Shown piece by piece: positions 35,229-47,450 of a stretch of DNA of 64,000 nucleotides. A program made the translations under genes and the position numbers. The notes under the pieces were generated by a model that was given only the letters and a program-made list of their open reading frames with translations, made no database searches and was not told the DNA's origin. Within the stretch, counting starts at the first letter, position 1; every line of letters starts with the position of its first letter. Source of the DNA: Antennarius striatus (lineage: Eukaryota > Chordata > Actinopteri > Lophiiformes > Antennariidae); assembly GCF_040054535.1 (NCBI RefSeq), contig NC_090778.1, positions 10,095,001 to 10,159,000 of the forward strand, in the 5' to 3' direction.

Positions 35229-38200
35229 GTAACTGAACTGAATGTCAAGCATGGTAATTGTTGATCATGGGAAGATTGTGATGCTAAAATGTTAAACTGT
35301 GCAGTCTTGGATCAAATGTCACACCGTTATGCACATACACAGAATCATCCTAAAACCACCATAATGCTCCCATCTTTCCTCAGAAGTCTTCTTGCACTGA
35401 ACAATCGTAGTGTATCTGGCGTTGTACAAAAATTAGAGCTCTACCAAATTTAATTTACAAACTTTCTGTGGCTGCCGAAGTCGGAAGTCTCGGTAGAAAA
35501 GACGCCCACAGCTTGTTGTCTCTGCAAAAATACCTGTGAATGAAAAACAAGTCGTCTGAATGGTGAGCAGTCACGTATTTTTTGTATACATTAAACAGAA
35601 TAGAGCAGATGCATTAAAGGCTCAATTGATACTGTGATAATCCCTCAGCTATGCAGGCATGTACAGACTTTTCCTATCAAAATGAAGTGTTTTTCAAGAA
35701 TGTAGGCAGTCGGATTCAATTTAGACAGAAATTAAGTCTTGCCAGAGGGCTAACCGACTGTAAACATTGTAAATATTCTGATGCCTAACAGTGTCAGTCA
35801 CATCAGCAGCAGTACAGGAAATCTTTATCTTCTGTGGCATGAAAACTGCTGGTTCTTGTACAAACAACACGCTACTCACAAGGGAGGGGGGAGTTGTCAC
35901 TTGATGAAGTACGATATGTTCTCTGTACAGGCGTGATGGTACCAGCCTAAAAACCCACACAAACTTGCAGGAAGTCAAGGTACGACTGTCCTTCACAGCG
36001 TGTCACGTGGCTTAAGCCACCATTGATCATATTTACATTTCTGCTTATGTGAAGGTTAAACAAACAACTTGCCTGAACTCACTCTACAACACATCATGTC
36101 ACACACCTTCTCGATCTTACTCGCTCATATTACAAATCATAATTGCCTCAACAGGCTTCAAGGTCTATTAAATAAGAGCATGAGTGAGTGGTCAGCTCAT
36201 CGATGCCATTTAATAGTGTATCCCACAAGTTGAGCAAGACTTGATGCGTCACTTCAGACGTTCAGGATGTTAGTTATGTTAGTTATTTCTAGTTCAAAAC
36301 TTTGCAGATGCTATCATTATCATGAGTTAATAATGCTCTCATTTCTTAAAGTGGAATTATTTCAGGTGGTTGTGCATCAACCAGCACAGCGTTGAAGGTG
36401 ACATGCTGCTTTTCCAGTCTTTAGTTTTACATTAATTTTTTACCTTTTTTTTTTTTATCCAAAAGCTTAATTTTTCCATACTTCCATTATCCTTTATATG
36501 ATTTTAGTGTCCAGTCAGGGGTCCCTCTCTTTGCAGCTGAGAGAACCCCGGAGCGTCGGCCTGCTACACACCAGGCTGCTCATATTACCGTCTCCCTCAC
36601 TGGCTGCTATTGTCAGGTTACAATGTGTGTGTGCTTGTTGTCTGAGCGGCCGTGTTGTGATTGGCCCTCGATCAGCTGCGTGAGACAGCGCTGGTTGACG
36701 TCTCCGTGCTAATCCTTCATTTCTCTCTGGGACGTTTCTCTCTGGTTGCATTGGAAGCTGTATCACCTGCAGCTTATGAAAATGCAATCACAAAATAACT
36801 TTGAGACTTTTGAGACTGAAGGACGGTGAGTTCAAAAACACAAGGTTACTGTTGGTGAGACTACTGTTGCATTTTCTGTTCAGTTTTTTTTAATATATGA
36901 ATTGATATTTCCTGCTTGTGGCTACACATTTTTGCTGTATTTGGAGTTCACCGCTGAAGGCAGCTTTTAAGTCTTGAACTTTTCATGTAAAACATGAATG
37001 CACATTTTGAGAATACACAGTAGGAATATACTGAGTACATTGTACAACATGCTGTGATAGGTGACTTCATTTGGGAATTTATAAGTTTAACCACTGTTAG
37101 CATGTGCCTGGTATTTTTTGTTCATCCATCATGTGACCCTTTCTGTCCAGCTAAGCAGAATCGCATCAAACTAGGTTGTTCTAAGTGTTGATCAGTATCA
37201 TTAGTGCATGGAGGTTACAGAATGGGCGATAGCTTCACACTTCATGTGTGACATGGTGAGAACTGGCTCCAGGGTCTGGTTAAGGGTTTTGGGGGTGAGG
37301 GGTGTCTGTTGTGTCTGCAGCTGCTGCTCTGCACATTCCCAGTGAGTTCCGGACACTCCGAGCTAGATTAGATGGAACTCCACCTACTTTCTATAGCTGT
37401 GTAGAATCTGATCTGTGATGGCCTTTATAACAAGGACACTGGTTGATACGAGCTGGCGCATTTTATGAAGAACTAGGGAAGCCTTGTGACGACATCTTAA
37501 GCCCCTCCCTCACACAGGCAAAGTGTAACAACTTCTTTCACGACTAATCATTGAAGCCCTCCAGTCACTCTCGGTGTGGCCCCTCCTCTGGGACCAATTG
37601 GCCTTGGGAAACCCCGCCAGGTGCCAGAGCTGGAATGTAGGGTGGTTGGGCTTTGACTTGGTAATGGAGTGAGGAACCTGGAGAAGAGCTGCTGATATAT
37701 TTTGCTGAAAAGAGCCACTTGAGGTGTTTGGGCATTTGTTTTTCACATATCCAAACATAATTGAACAGATTTTCATGTTAGTTTTATTGTCGAGTTTAAA
37801 GTGTATTTCTGCATAAACAAAATGTTATGTTATCATTAATGTTAATGTTTCTTTTCAAAATCTTTCGTTACCCACTCAAGAAACACACATTGCAGTTTGA
37901 GAAGGACTGCAGCAAAATGCAGCAGAGCATTTTGCTGCCAGATATGAACAAGGTGAATTAAACTTGAGCACATAACACCTCACCTTGGCACTGATTTATC
38001 TTAATGAGGTCTGTTATTCTACCGTCGGCTGTTGATACAGAGACAAAAGACAGTGAGAGTACAGGAGTTGAAGAATACTTCCATCATAAAATGTCTGATC
38101 ATTCTCTAAGAATAGAAAGACAAATATAATAGAAAGACAAAACAAATCGAATTGAGAAATTCAAAGTTAGAGTCATGGTTTTTGCATCTGTGCACCCCTC

Positions 38201-39024
38201 ATTTGATGAGCACCTACCTGCATGTAATTGCCAAAATTATAAAAATAGAAAAAATTTATGTTGCACATACAGCTTGATAAATTTGCATATCCCAGTTTGA
38301 CAGTCAATACTTTAAAGGAGTGATCCCAACAATTGGGGCTGCCAACTGGCCCATGGGTCAGTTGGTATCAGACCGCACAGAAAGAAAACATATTATGTTT
38401 CATGCTTCTGATTTTGAACAATGTTTTTTAACAGCTTATAAAGTTCCACACACATTGGATTTGTGTTTATTACATTCGGAAAACAAATAGTTTAAATGCT
38501 GGTCATGTCATTTTATTTTATTTATCCGCTGCGGCTTAAAGGCCGGCCCATGAAAATATTTTCTTACGTTAAACTGGTGCATGGCACAATAAGGGTTGGG
38601 GGACCAATAGTTTAAAGTACATATCCGATATAAACTGGTCATGTAAGAAAATAAAGATCGAAATATCAGGTGGAGAAAACAGAGTTTGATGTGGTCTTCA
38701 TTCAGAAAGAAGAGGAAAACTTTTTCAGTCGGTCTTTTGTAAAATGTGTACATGGCACATTGGTTTGGCGTTTTAACGTTTTCCTGACGAAGGATGGGTG
38801 TTGCTAAGTAAACTGTTTAACTGCACCAGTAAACTATTTCCTCTGGTGTCAGTGGTGCTTTGTTTATAGTGGAAATGGACTCCCTGGTGATCTTATCTGT
38901 TGCAGTTAGAACTGCTTTGCACATGAAAGCCTGCTGTCAGTGCACCACATGGCAAACGCTTGAATATTTGCAGGATTTATTTATCAAGCTTTAATTTTAG
39001 CAGGAGTCCGTTTTTTCGTATTTA

Positions 39025-39367
39025 CAGTGCGCCCTTGTTCTTTGCGGTTAATGCGTTCCAGGAACCACACGCGATTAATGAATAGTACGATAGAGCTGCG
39101 AACTATTTCTTATTATTTACAGTAATTTAAAAGTTTATGAACCCTCCCCATACGGATGTTACACCGCCTTCTATCTGTATTACCTTTTCCCACACTCTTA
39201 TTGAGTGTTTTAAGCACTTTTGTGTCTCACGTAAGGCCAAGACTCACTGAATCAAGCGCACTTCCAGATGCCGTCAGCCAACAGAAGGCTATCACGGTAT
39301 CACGCGATTGCCTACCAAAAATCCGTGATGAGGTGAAGTCGCGAGCTTTGATGCGTGAGCATCACTG
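39025..39367 (+). mobile_element. Tigger/pogo-like MITE, copy 1
   Basis: Starts CAGTGCGCCC after a TA dinucleotide, and ends ...CACTG followed by TA. The start resembles the 'CAGTG..CCCTCG..GCGGTTAATG' end known from Tigger-type mariner relatives, with a TA target. The interior matches 53329-53656 in reverse orientation. Confidence 0.65.
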
Positions 39368-40525
39368 TATTGCTATACTTTCCAAAGTCAATACATACAT
39401 ACATGATTAGTGAATTTAGAACGCTCTTCTGTTTTATGGCGAGGTTTGATTTAGATTATTTTGGTGTTTGAAACTGTCAGTAAAGGGATTGATATCCACT
39501 GTGTCCACGCTGTGGTCCTCTTCAATCTTATGTGGAAAAGTCAGCTCGACAGTAACGCTGCGACATCTCAGATTTCAGTTTCCACTAAGTGAAGGGCAGA
39601 TCACTATGGCAACAGTGTCCACAGGTTCTCTGAACTATCCCGTGTTCCCCTTCTGAGGCCTGTAGAGACCAATGCATGTTCTGCCTCCCAATACAAATTA
39701 TCACAAGAACTGTAGAGACAGCTTTTAAAAAATGTTTGCAAAAATCCGTAACATGAGTTTGTATGGTTTTTTCTTTTTTAAACTTGGATGCCTTTTTCCA
39801 TGTCTGATGTGAGGTGTAGTCATTCATAACACAACCTTTAAGTTCATATATATATAAATGAATCATGTATCATTATCATTGACACTTTGTTAATTCTAAT
39901 TCCAGTCATGAGAGTCATGGGTCACCCTCTGATGTCATCACTGTATCTTTGTAGAACTAGTGGAGTGAATGATTCTTTTGTATGTACACAAATATCCAAT
40001 TACAGACTTGGTTGAATGTCTTTACATTATTTCATCTTCACTGCTGAATAAGAAGTAAAGGTTTATGCTAACATTGGGTTTGGTATGTGTTGCAGGACAC
40101 TTTCAAGTCTTTCCTCAACTCAACAATGTGTCTAGTGTAATGTGAGAAAATATCCCAGCATCAAAATCCGGCAATCACTTTATTGAATCTGTAGCCCTTG
40201 TCATAAAGTCACATTTTTGATGAGGCCTACGACAACTAGAGAGGCTTTAACTAAAAATGTAGCTACGTCTGTGTTTTATCCTCACAAATTTCAGTAGATA
40301 CTGAATTTATTGATACAACCACACCCCTCATTTCCCATAAAGCTGTTTTGCATATTCAGTGACATCTGCCTTCAAATGTCTTCATCTGAAAAAGCAAATG
40401 ATTCCTGCCCCCAAGCTGACCTGAAATTATTATTGAACATGGGTTGCCACTTCAGTCAATATTTACTGATAGACTGTGCCTTCTGGACACAAGCTGTCTC
40501 TTCAGTAGAGATTGTTAGTGATGTT

Positions 40526-40562
40526 GGCATTCACACTGAATTGTAAATTCAGTGTGAATGCC
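40526..40562. repeat. perfect hairpin, 17-bp arms and 3-nt loop
   Basis: GGCATTCACACTGAATT at 40526-40542 is the exact reverse complement of 40546-40562; the loop is GTA. There is no mismatch in 34 paired bases. Confidence 0.85.
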
Positions 40563-41798
40563 GAGGGGGCAAACACTTTTCCACCTGCTCCAAGTAGTTT
40601 GTCTCATGGATTGTGTATCTGTACATACTGTATATAAAACTCTTGACATTTGTAGTTTTCTTTTAATTTTTTCAGTATTATGTTATTGCAGGCACCTTCT
40701 GATGGCAAGGCTACTAAGACAAATCTTTTTTGTTTTACAATATTTAACTAATTCACTTCCAGCGCTTTGCAGAAATTGATCTCCTTCAACACTTATCAGT
40801 GTTTTCTTTCTGTTCTGATCGCAAGATGCTCCACTCAGAGTGACACCGTGTTCTTGCATGTGGGCTCTGGCATGTTGTTGCATCATAAGCTGTAGCCACT
40901 TTGCCGTCTTCCTTTGATACACCTTCCTCTGTTCTGTAACTGGATCAGTTGTCATTACGCTAAAGTACATGATTAGAAGCCTAATTTCCACTGACAAGTT
41001 CAGCCAGACTGTCCCCCCACCCTCCCCATTGAAAAATGTCATTGATGTCTATAGTCGTCAATGGCAGGCAGTGACTTAATTTCACAAAATGTCATAGTAA
41101 CTACCAGTACTTGCTTTTGCTGCTGTAGACAATGCATTTGTGACAGCTGAGAAGTTTTAAATACTTAGTTTTTGTTGCCATGTTCTTACTTTGAAACAGA
41201 ACATTCAGCTGTTGGGGGAATCTGGTGCTCTGAGAGTGTTGGTCCCTGTTTAGAATTTAGTTCAGCTTGGAATAAACTTTCTCAGTCAAAAAAACCCCCC
41301 AACATGACAGTTTATGAGCAACAAAAGTCATGTTAAATAATTTTGACGGTACCGACAGAATTGCTTTTCTTTTTTTTTACCCTTCCTCTGAATCATACCC
41401 AAAGGTGAGATTAAATATTCCCAGAAAACTTTGGGAGTTAATCCCTTTGTTCAGCAGGAGGATCCCTACTCCCATCAAAACAGAGGGCGCCATAATACCA
41501 CAGTGTTCCCAGTGGAATGTTAGTGCTATTGTTGACCAGGATGACTCCTGCTGGGAAGACTCCCCCTCTCCTCACCCCCTCACCCCTTCACTGCCAACAC
41601 AATACAATGTGTTGCATTCTACTTACGAGGGCGTGATGCTGTTTTTGTAGCCTATGACCCTGTTACTGCAGGCCGAAGCCTAGATAATAAAGAGGATGAC
41701 ACGGAAGTTATTAGTTTGTCCCACAGTTAAGACAGCTTCCTCTTTTCAGTGATGGCTGGAAATCATCACTTCTATTTTTTTCAAAGGAAGGAGACTGC

Positions 41799-42198
41799 GG
41801 CCCCGTCCACACGATGACAGATTTTTTTTGAAAACGCAACAAAACGCAACAAAACGCGTCAAAAACGATTCGCGTCCACATGACAGCATTTTCAAAAAAA
41901 TCTCCGTCCACACGTAAACGCAGCAGTGCGTTTTTGAAGACGGCTACAAGCATGCCAAACCATGTGGTGGCAGTATTGAGTCAAATTTTATCCAATAGGA
42001 ATCCTCCGTGTTTTGTTGTCACAACACACGAGCCCATAAATATGACGTCACAGAGGTTTTCGTCGCAGGCGAAGGGGCCAGCATTTTCAAAAAGTTGCAT
42101 TTTCGTTCTGGATATCTGCGTTGTCGTGTGGACGGAAGGCATAAACGCAACAAAAAAGTTGTGTTTTCAAAAAGTTCTGGCATCATGTGGACGGGGCC
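41799..42198. mobile_element. 400-bp DNA-transposon relic with 18-bp terminal inverted repeats
   Basis: The ends are GGCCCCGTCCACACGATG and the reverse complement of GGCCCCGTCCACATGATG, differing at one position. The interior alternates A-rich 'aaaacgcaacaaaacgc' and T-rich 'ttttcaaaaagtt' blocks and has no coding frame. Flanking TGC on both sides could be a short target duplication. The family is not assigned. Confidence 0.7.
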
Positions 42199-42654
42199 TG
42201 CCTAAACATGCTGGAGAGATCCAGAAGCTATTCCATTTTTATGCTATCAAATGTCCATTACTCTTCTTACTGTAACTTTTACTTACAACACAAGGTAAAC
42301 GACCACTGAAAAAGGTGAAGTCTATGGCTGTACCCAAAATATTATTTTAAATGGTATTCTGTTTTGTTTTTGTTTTTTTACAATTGTCTGATTTCTAGAT
42401 TTGTCAGTGTCCAGGTTAATATTTCTTCTTACTAATCCAAAACTTAAATACTATAGAATCATACAAAACAAAGTAAAGGAAAGTGAAAACAGATGGTGAG
42501 TAATAATGATTAAATGTTTGTAATAAAAAAAATACACAAGTTAATTGATTATAGTGATGATTGATTTCTACTTTTTCATTAATAATCTACTTTGTAATGT
42601 GTCCCATGTGGAAACCACATAGGAGGAATCTCCATCTCTCAGGAAAATGCAATT

Positions 42655-43285
42655 TTTTTGTTGCGGTTACGCCTTCCGTCCACACGACAACGCAGATATC
42701 CGGGACGAGAATGCAACTTTTTGAAAACGCCAGGTCTGTGTTATCGTGTGGACGGTGTATCTGAAACTTTTTCTATCTGGGGGACGTGTCCTTGCGACGA
42801 AAACTGCTGTGGCGTCATGCGTGTGAGCCGTCTCTTAGTATACAACAGAAAGTACGGAGCTAAAACCGGCTATTTTCTGACGTATAACAGCTCCACGTCG
42901 AATACACGTTGATAAACATGCTTGACGGTGGGATATTTGTTTTTTTCTTTGAGTCATAAAGTTTATATATTTTGTCATTCATTCATTCATGTTCCTCGCT
43001 CAAGACATCAACACCAGTTCTTGGTCGGACCGGGACGTGCTGCCCCCTGGTGGGAGAACTTTGTGATGGAGGTCGTGCTCCAGGGGGAACGGCGTGAATT
43101 TCCACACGTCCCGGTTCTCTCGTCGTTTTTGGAGTTGTTCTACTTATAAACGTGTTGATCAATGTGGTTATATGTGGACAGAGATTTTTTGAAAAACGCT
43201 GTCGTGTGGATGCAAATTTTTTTCTATGAGGGGTGAAAAAATGTGCGTTTTCGAAAAGATCTTGCTACGTGTGGACATGGCCTCA
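42655..43285. mobile_element. second copy of the 41799 element, inverted and diverged
   Basis: The stretch around 42661-42735 is nearly the exact reverse complement of 42085-42155 (shared 'ccttccgtccacacgacaac' and 'gcagatatcc'). The segment around 42790-42817 mirrors 42040-42068. The right end 'gtgtggacatggcc' resembles the terminal repeat of the first copy. The middle is longer and different. Confidence 0.6.
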
Positions 43286-46200
43286 TACTGCGTGTTACCA
43301 TGGTTTGTTTTTCTGATATAAAATCCCACCTCCAGTAAAAGCAAATATAAAACATTGCAGGAAACATTGATTATCAGTAGCAAGACGTGTAATATGTCCA
43401 AAATTTCTTTTGCCAGTTATTTGTTCAATCTATTTCTGGTTTTGCTGTCATTTGTAATTTTGCAGTCTTTCTCACTTTGTCCACCTGGAGTGGCTCACTC
43501 TGAACCCAATGGCCATTTGCTGCTTTAAAAACTTCCTGGAGTCGTTGAACTTTACTGTATGAAGACAGTCTCTTGTTGTCATTCTTGAATAATGGAAACG
43601 GCTCAAGTGTCTGTCAGACTCTATGTGGAAGGACATACCACTGACTGTTTATGACTTTTGTGTTTGATAGTGTTTTTCCATGTGTACCTTTTTGTATGTG
43701 CAGATGATGGAAACTTACCAAAGATTAAAGCTCTTTTGTTTTTCAAACAAATTTTTTTTTCATTAATATGAAACTCTTTGGTTTTTGCTCTCTTAAACAG
43801 GCTAGAATGCTACCCATGTGTGAATTGGCTGATGTAATATTTGTTGTTTGCATTGGATTTTTGCTTCACTGGCTCACAATGGGAGTTTCTCGGGCTTGTT
43901 TAATTTATCTCCTGGTGGTCATGCAATAGCTGTCTGCTCCTTTCTCTTTGTTCTGATATTTCCTTGTTGCTTCCCCCGTGGGAATAAATTAGACTTTCAA
44001 AAACGGGACTAAAAGGGTACGTGGACAGCTTGGGAGTGCTTTCAATGGGGAGACCTATGGCTGCTACCCAAGAGAAGTTTCCTTTTGGAGGAAGTTTGTG
44101 CCCCAACTCTACTGTCATACCCCTCTTAAAGTTAAAAAAAAAAAAAAAAAGACTCCCCCTTCCTTCCCGATGCACACCTTTTATCTCCCCCTTTTCAAGT
44201 GGAACAAACCATTTAGCTTCCAAACTAATGCGATTAGTCTTCACTCTCTGCCTCCCTCCTTCCCTTCCTTTCTCTGTTGTCGTTTTTCCTCTTTCATGCA
44301 AGAACATCATTGAGTTCATCTCTTTTGGGAGTTGGCCTCTGGAAAAACACAAGTGGTTCGTGCCAAAGAAAGGCTTTGGAGAGGGACAACTGTGATTTAA
44401 AGAGGAGGAAATGGAGGATTTTAGAGCTTTATTGAGGTCTTTTGGCTTTTCACTGTTAATTTTTTGCTAATTTTTTTTTTGCACAGTCTCTTGATAGTGT
44501 GACCTTCATCTGTGCTGAATGTTGCAACCGCGTAATCACTGCAGTTGCAGTTGGTCCTTTATCATGACAAGGCTTCTCAGAGACTTAGCAGGGATAACAG
44601 CAACTCCCCCAGATAAGCATGCTAAATATCTATGATGACAAACGACATTGAAGCCAGTTAATCAGGCCTTGCCACTGATGTCACCAGAGTAAGCAGTACA
44701 ACGATGATAAACAGCAAGGCCAGCTGAGTGCACACCGACAACATGATAAAAGCTAGCCGGCATCATGGCCAGCTGGGGGCTAGTGCTCAACAGATGGACA
44801 TGAATATATTTTACATCACATTTATACTGAGCGTTTTTCCTTTTTACACCTCAATATATATGCAACCGTATTAAATGAAGTCATACATAATCAAGGAAGG
44901 ATAATAAGACTCAGGTAAACTAGTCAACAATTGTTTTTTGATAAATATGAAGTATGGGAATTGGCTGTTTTCACAGTACACCACCACTACATTTGACCTG
45001 ATTTGTATTTTTGAGTTCTTTAATCTCAGCCTACCGTTATTTTATGAGTGGAGTAATCTACAGTACACTACACAGCCAATGAAAACCAGCTATTTTGCGG
45101 TTAACAAACACAATACACAAACTAAACACTAACACAATAAAATGACATTTTGCTGTCTTGACTTTGGTTTAAAACTGTCAACAAATATTATGAAAACATG
45201 ATCCAAATCACAATTGAGCTTAATGTTTCTAAGTGATAGCCGTGAAGCCATATTTAGCTTCTACTCATGTTTGTTTGGACTGGTTAGCTTTAAAGTTTTT
45301 CTTTAAAAAGAGCAACAGGAGGAAAATAAATGAAATTCAAATGATATAATCTTGAATTTTTGAACCATGTTTTTAGTATCTTGATATGCCCCTGTTGTTG
45401 TTGTTTTTATAATAGGTTTTAAAGTCATGGTTAAAAGATACATGCAAGTTCCTCAGACAGCTGTTGGCCACACAGTCAGTTGCTGCCCTCTGGTCATGTG
45501 TCAGTGATCATTAGATTTTGATCAGTTATCGCCTGCTTTCAGAAGCCAAGCCGTTTAATGATTCAGATTAAACAATCAATGCAAAATGTTGAGGTTCTTC
45601 CATACTTATCTTTTTGTTGGAAGGCTCTGAGGCTGGCAGGTTGTCTCTCCTGTTGACATCGTGTCTTTTGTTTCCAGGACCTGGAACATGGCCCATCTGT
45701 GACTAAAGCCCCCACAGATTAAAAAAACAAAACAAAAAAACAATTTCTCAATGAGTGAAGATTGATTCTGGATGACAGCTCATTTTAAAAAATATCTCAA
45801 TTGTTTTATACCATGGACAAAAGATTAGTTTACACCTCAATCAAGGAGGTTATGTGATTGATTTGTTTGTATGTCTGGTCAGGTTGTTACCAGTACACAA
45901 TAAGCCACATATGGGTTTGCTTGAAACTCACCAAAGATGGACACTTTGATTGCATTCTATTGATGATCAGGATCTTAGAATTTCTATACATGAACATTAT
46001 TTTTGATCATTTTGGCTGATAAGTTTACAAATGTACAAATTATACATATCACCACTATAAGATACTAGAGGGTGACTTTGGATTTTTGAAAGCCTTGGTA
46101 ATAAGAATAATTTGTTTCAGGAAAAGGTAGAAAACTGCTGAATTTGTTGACACCACCTGTACTCAAGTGGACTTTTGTGCCAGATCTGAAGAACCTCCTA

Positions 46201-47421
46201 CACCTTTTGGAGCTTTAGACTCAGGTGTCTGGTGGTAAAGTTTGTGAAAGAACCTCATTTCCATCCTGCTGTCATCAGTTTAATTAGCTTGTTGTTTATT
46301 GTCTGCTGCTGTCAGAGGAGAAGGGCAGCACAGGACCCAGTGGTAGATCTCATTGGTCCGTCTCCAAAAGGTCAGCAGAGTGGGCTCACTTGGCATAAAG
46401 GCAAACATGGGAGCACTTAAGGTGGGAATTTCTCCCACAAAGCCTCTTTGACAAAGCTGACAACAGGAGTGAAAGCTGTGGGAGTGACTGTCTCTCACTG
46501 GAGCCCCAAACTTTATCTGGACTTGTAACAAGTTTGACAGCCTTGGTTTAAAGCCATCTTAAATTTAAGTGTTTATAATGTTCAGTGTTTGCTACGTTGT
46601 TGAAAATGGATAAATTAATGCATATTATTGAGGTCATATATTAGAGGTGTGATTTACCGATATTGTAATTCTGCTCATCATAACAGATATTTTTGCATCG
46701 TTCGCATTGTATGCCATTGAGAAGGTCCCCCCCATGTGAGGCGAGGAGCAGTGAGAGGAGTTCACCAGCCCATGGCTCCCCTCCTCCGCCAGAGTGACTC
46801 CGCTCAAGAGCTACACAAATACGTGGCCCCAGCGGTCCTTGGTCCTCGATCTCGGTAGGGGCTGGACAGAGGAGGATGGGGGGAGGGGCTAGAGAAGGAC
46901 ATGTGGCCAGAGGATGAAGAGAGGGTGTCTGAGCAGAGTCTGGAAATGTGTTTAAACTGGTTCAAACCAGACCGAAGAGGTGATTCCGAGTGTAAATGAT
47001 GGAGATGAAATCTAAAAAGATGAAATGACGAGATAATGTGTGGATTTCTTTGTTGTTTTGTTCTGCTGTCTGGATACCAGCTCAGAACTCAATTGTGTCG
47101 GTAAGGCAGGATGCTTCAAAGCTGCCTTGACCATAAAGTTTTGAGTTTTTTGACATTTTATTCACAAAATGTCGTAATCTGTTATTTTTTTGAGGGGAGG
47201 ATTGTTTTGCTGACAATTTTAGATTTTTCAGTCACTAAGCATGGGGAATTCAGTTTGAAACCTCTGAAAAATCCACGTTGTCTGGATTTTAATGTAATTT
47301 TCCTCTTGAGGGCGCTGTTGTCAACAGAAGAAATATTCAGTTTTAGTAAAAAGTGGCAGAAAGAGTTGAACCGAGTAATGGTCTAAATTTCTCCAGGCAG
47401 CTCCATGCTGCAGTGAGCTGA

Positions 47422-47450
47422 GTATGACCACAGTTTGACTGTGGTCATAC
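47422..47450. repeat. perfect hairpin, 13-bp arms and 3-nt loop
   Basis: GTATGACCACAGT at 47422-47434 pairs fully with 47438-47450; the loop is TTG. Confidence 0.8.

Noticed and set aside
43900..44395. 124- and 150-codon overlapping frames
   Set aside because: They span a poly(A) run at about 44131-44149 and have no recognisable protein motif or splice sites.
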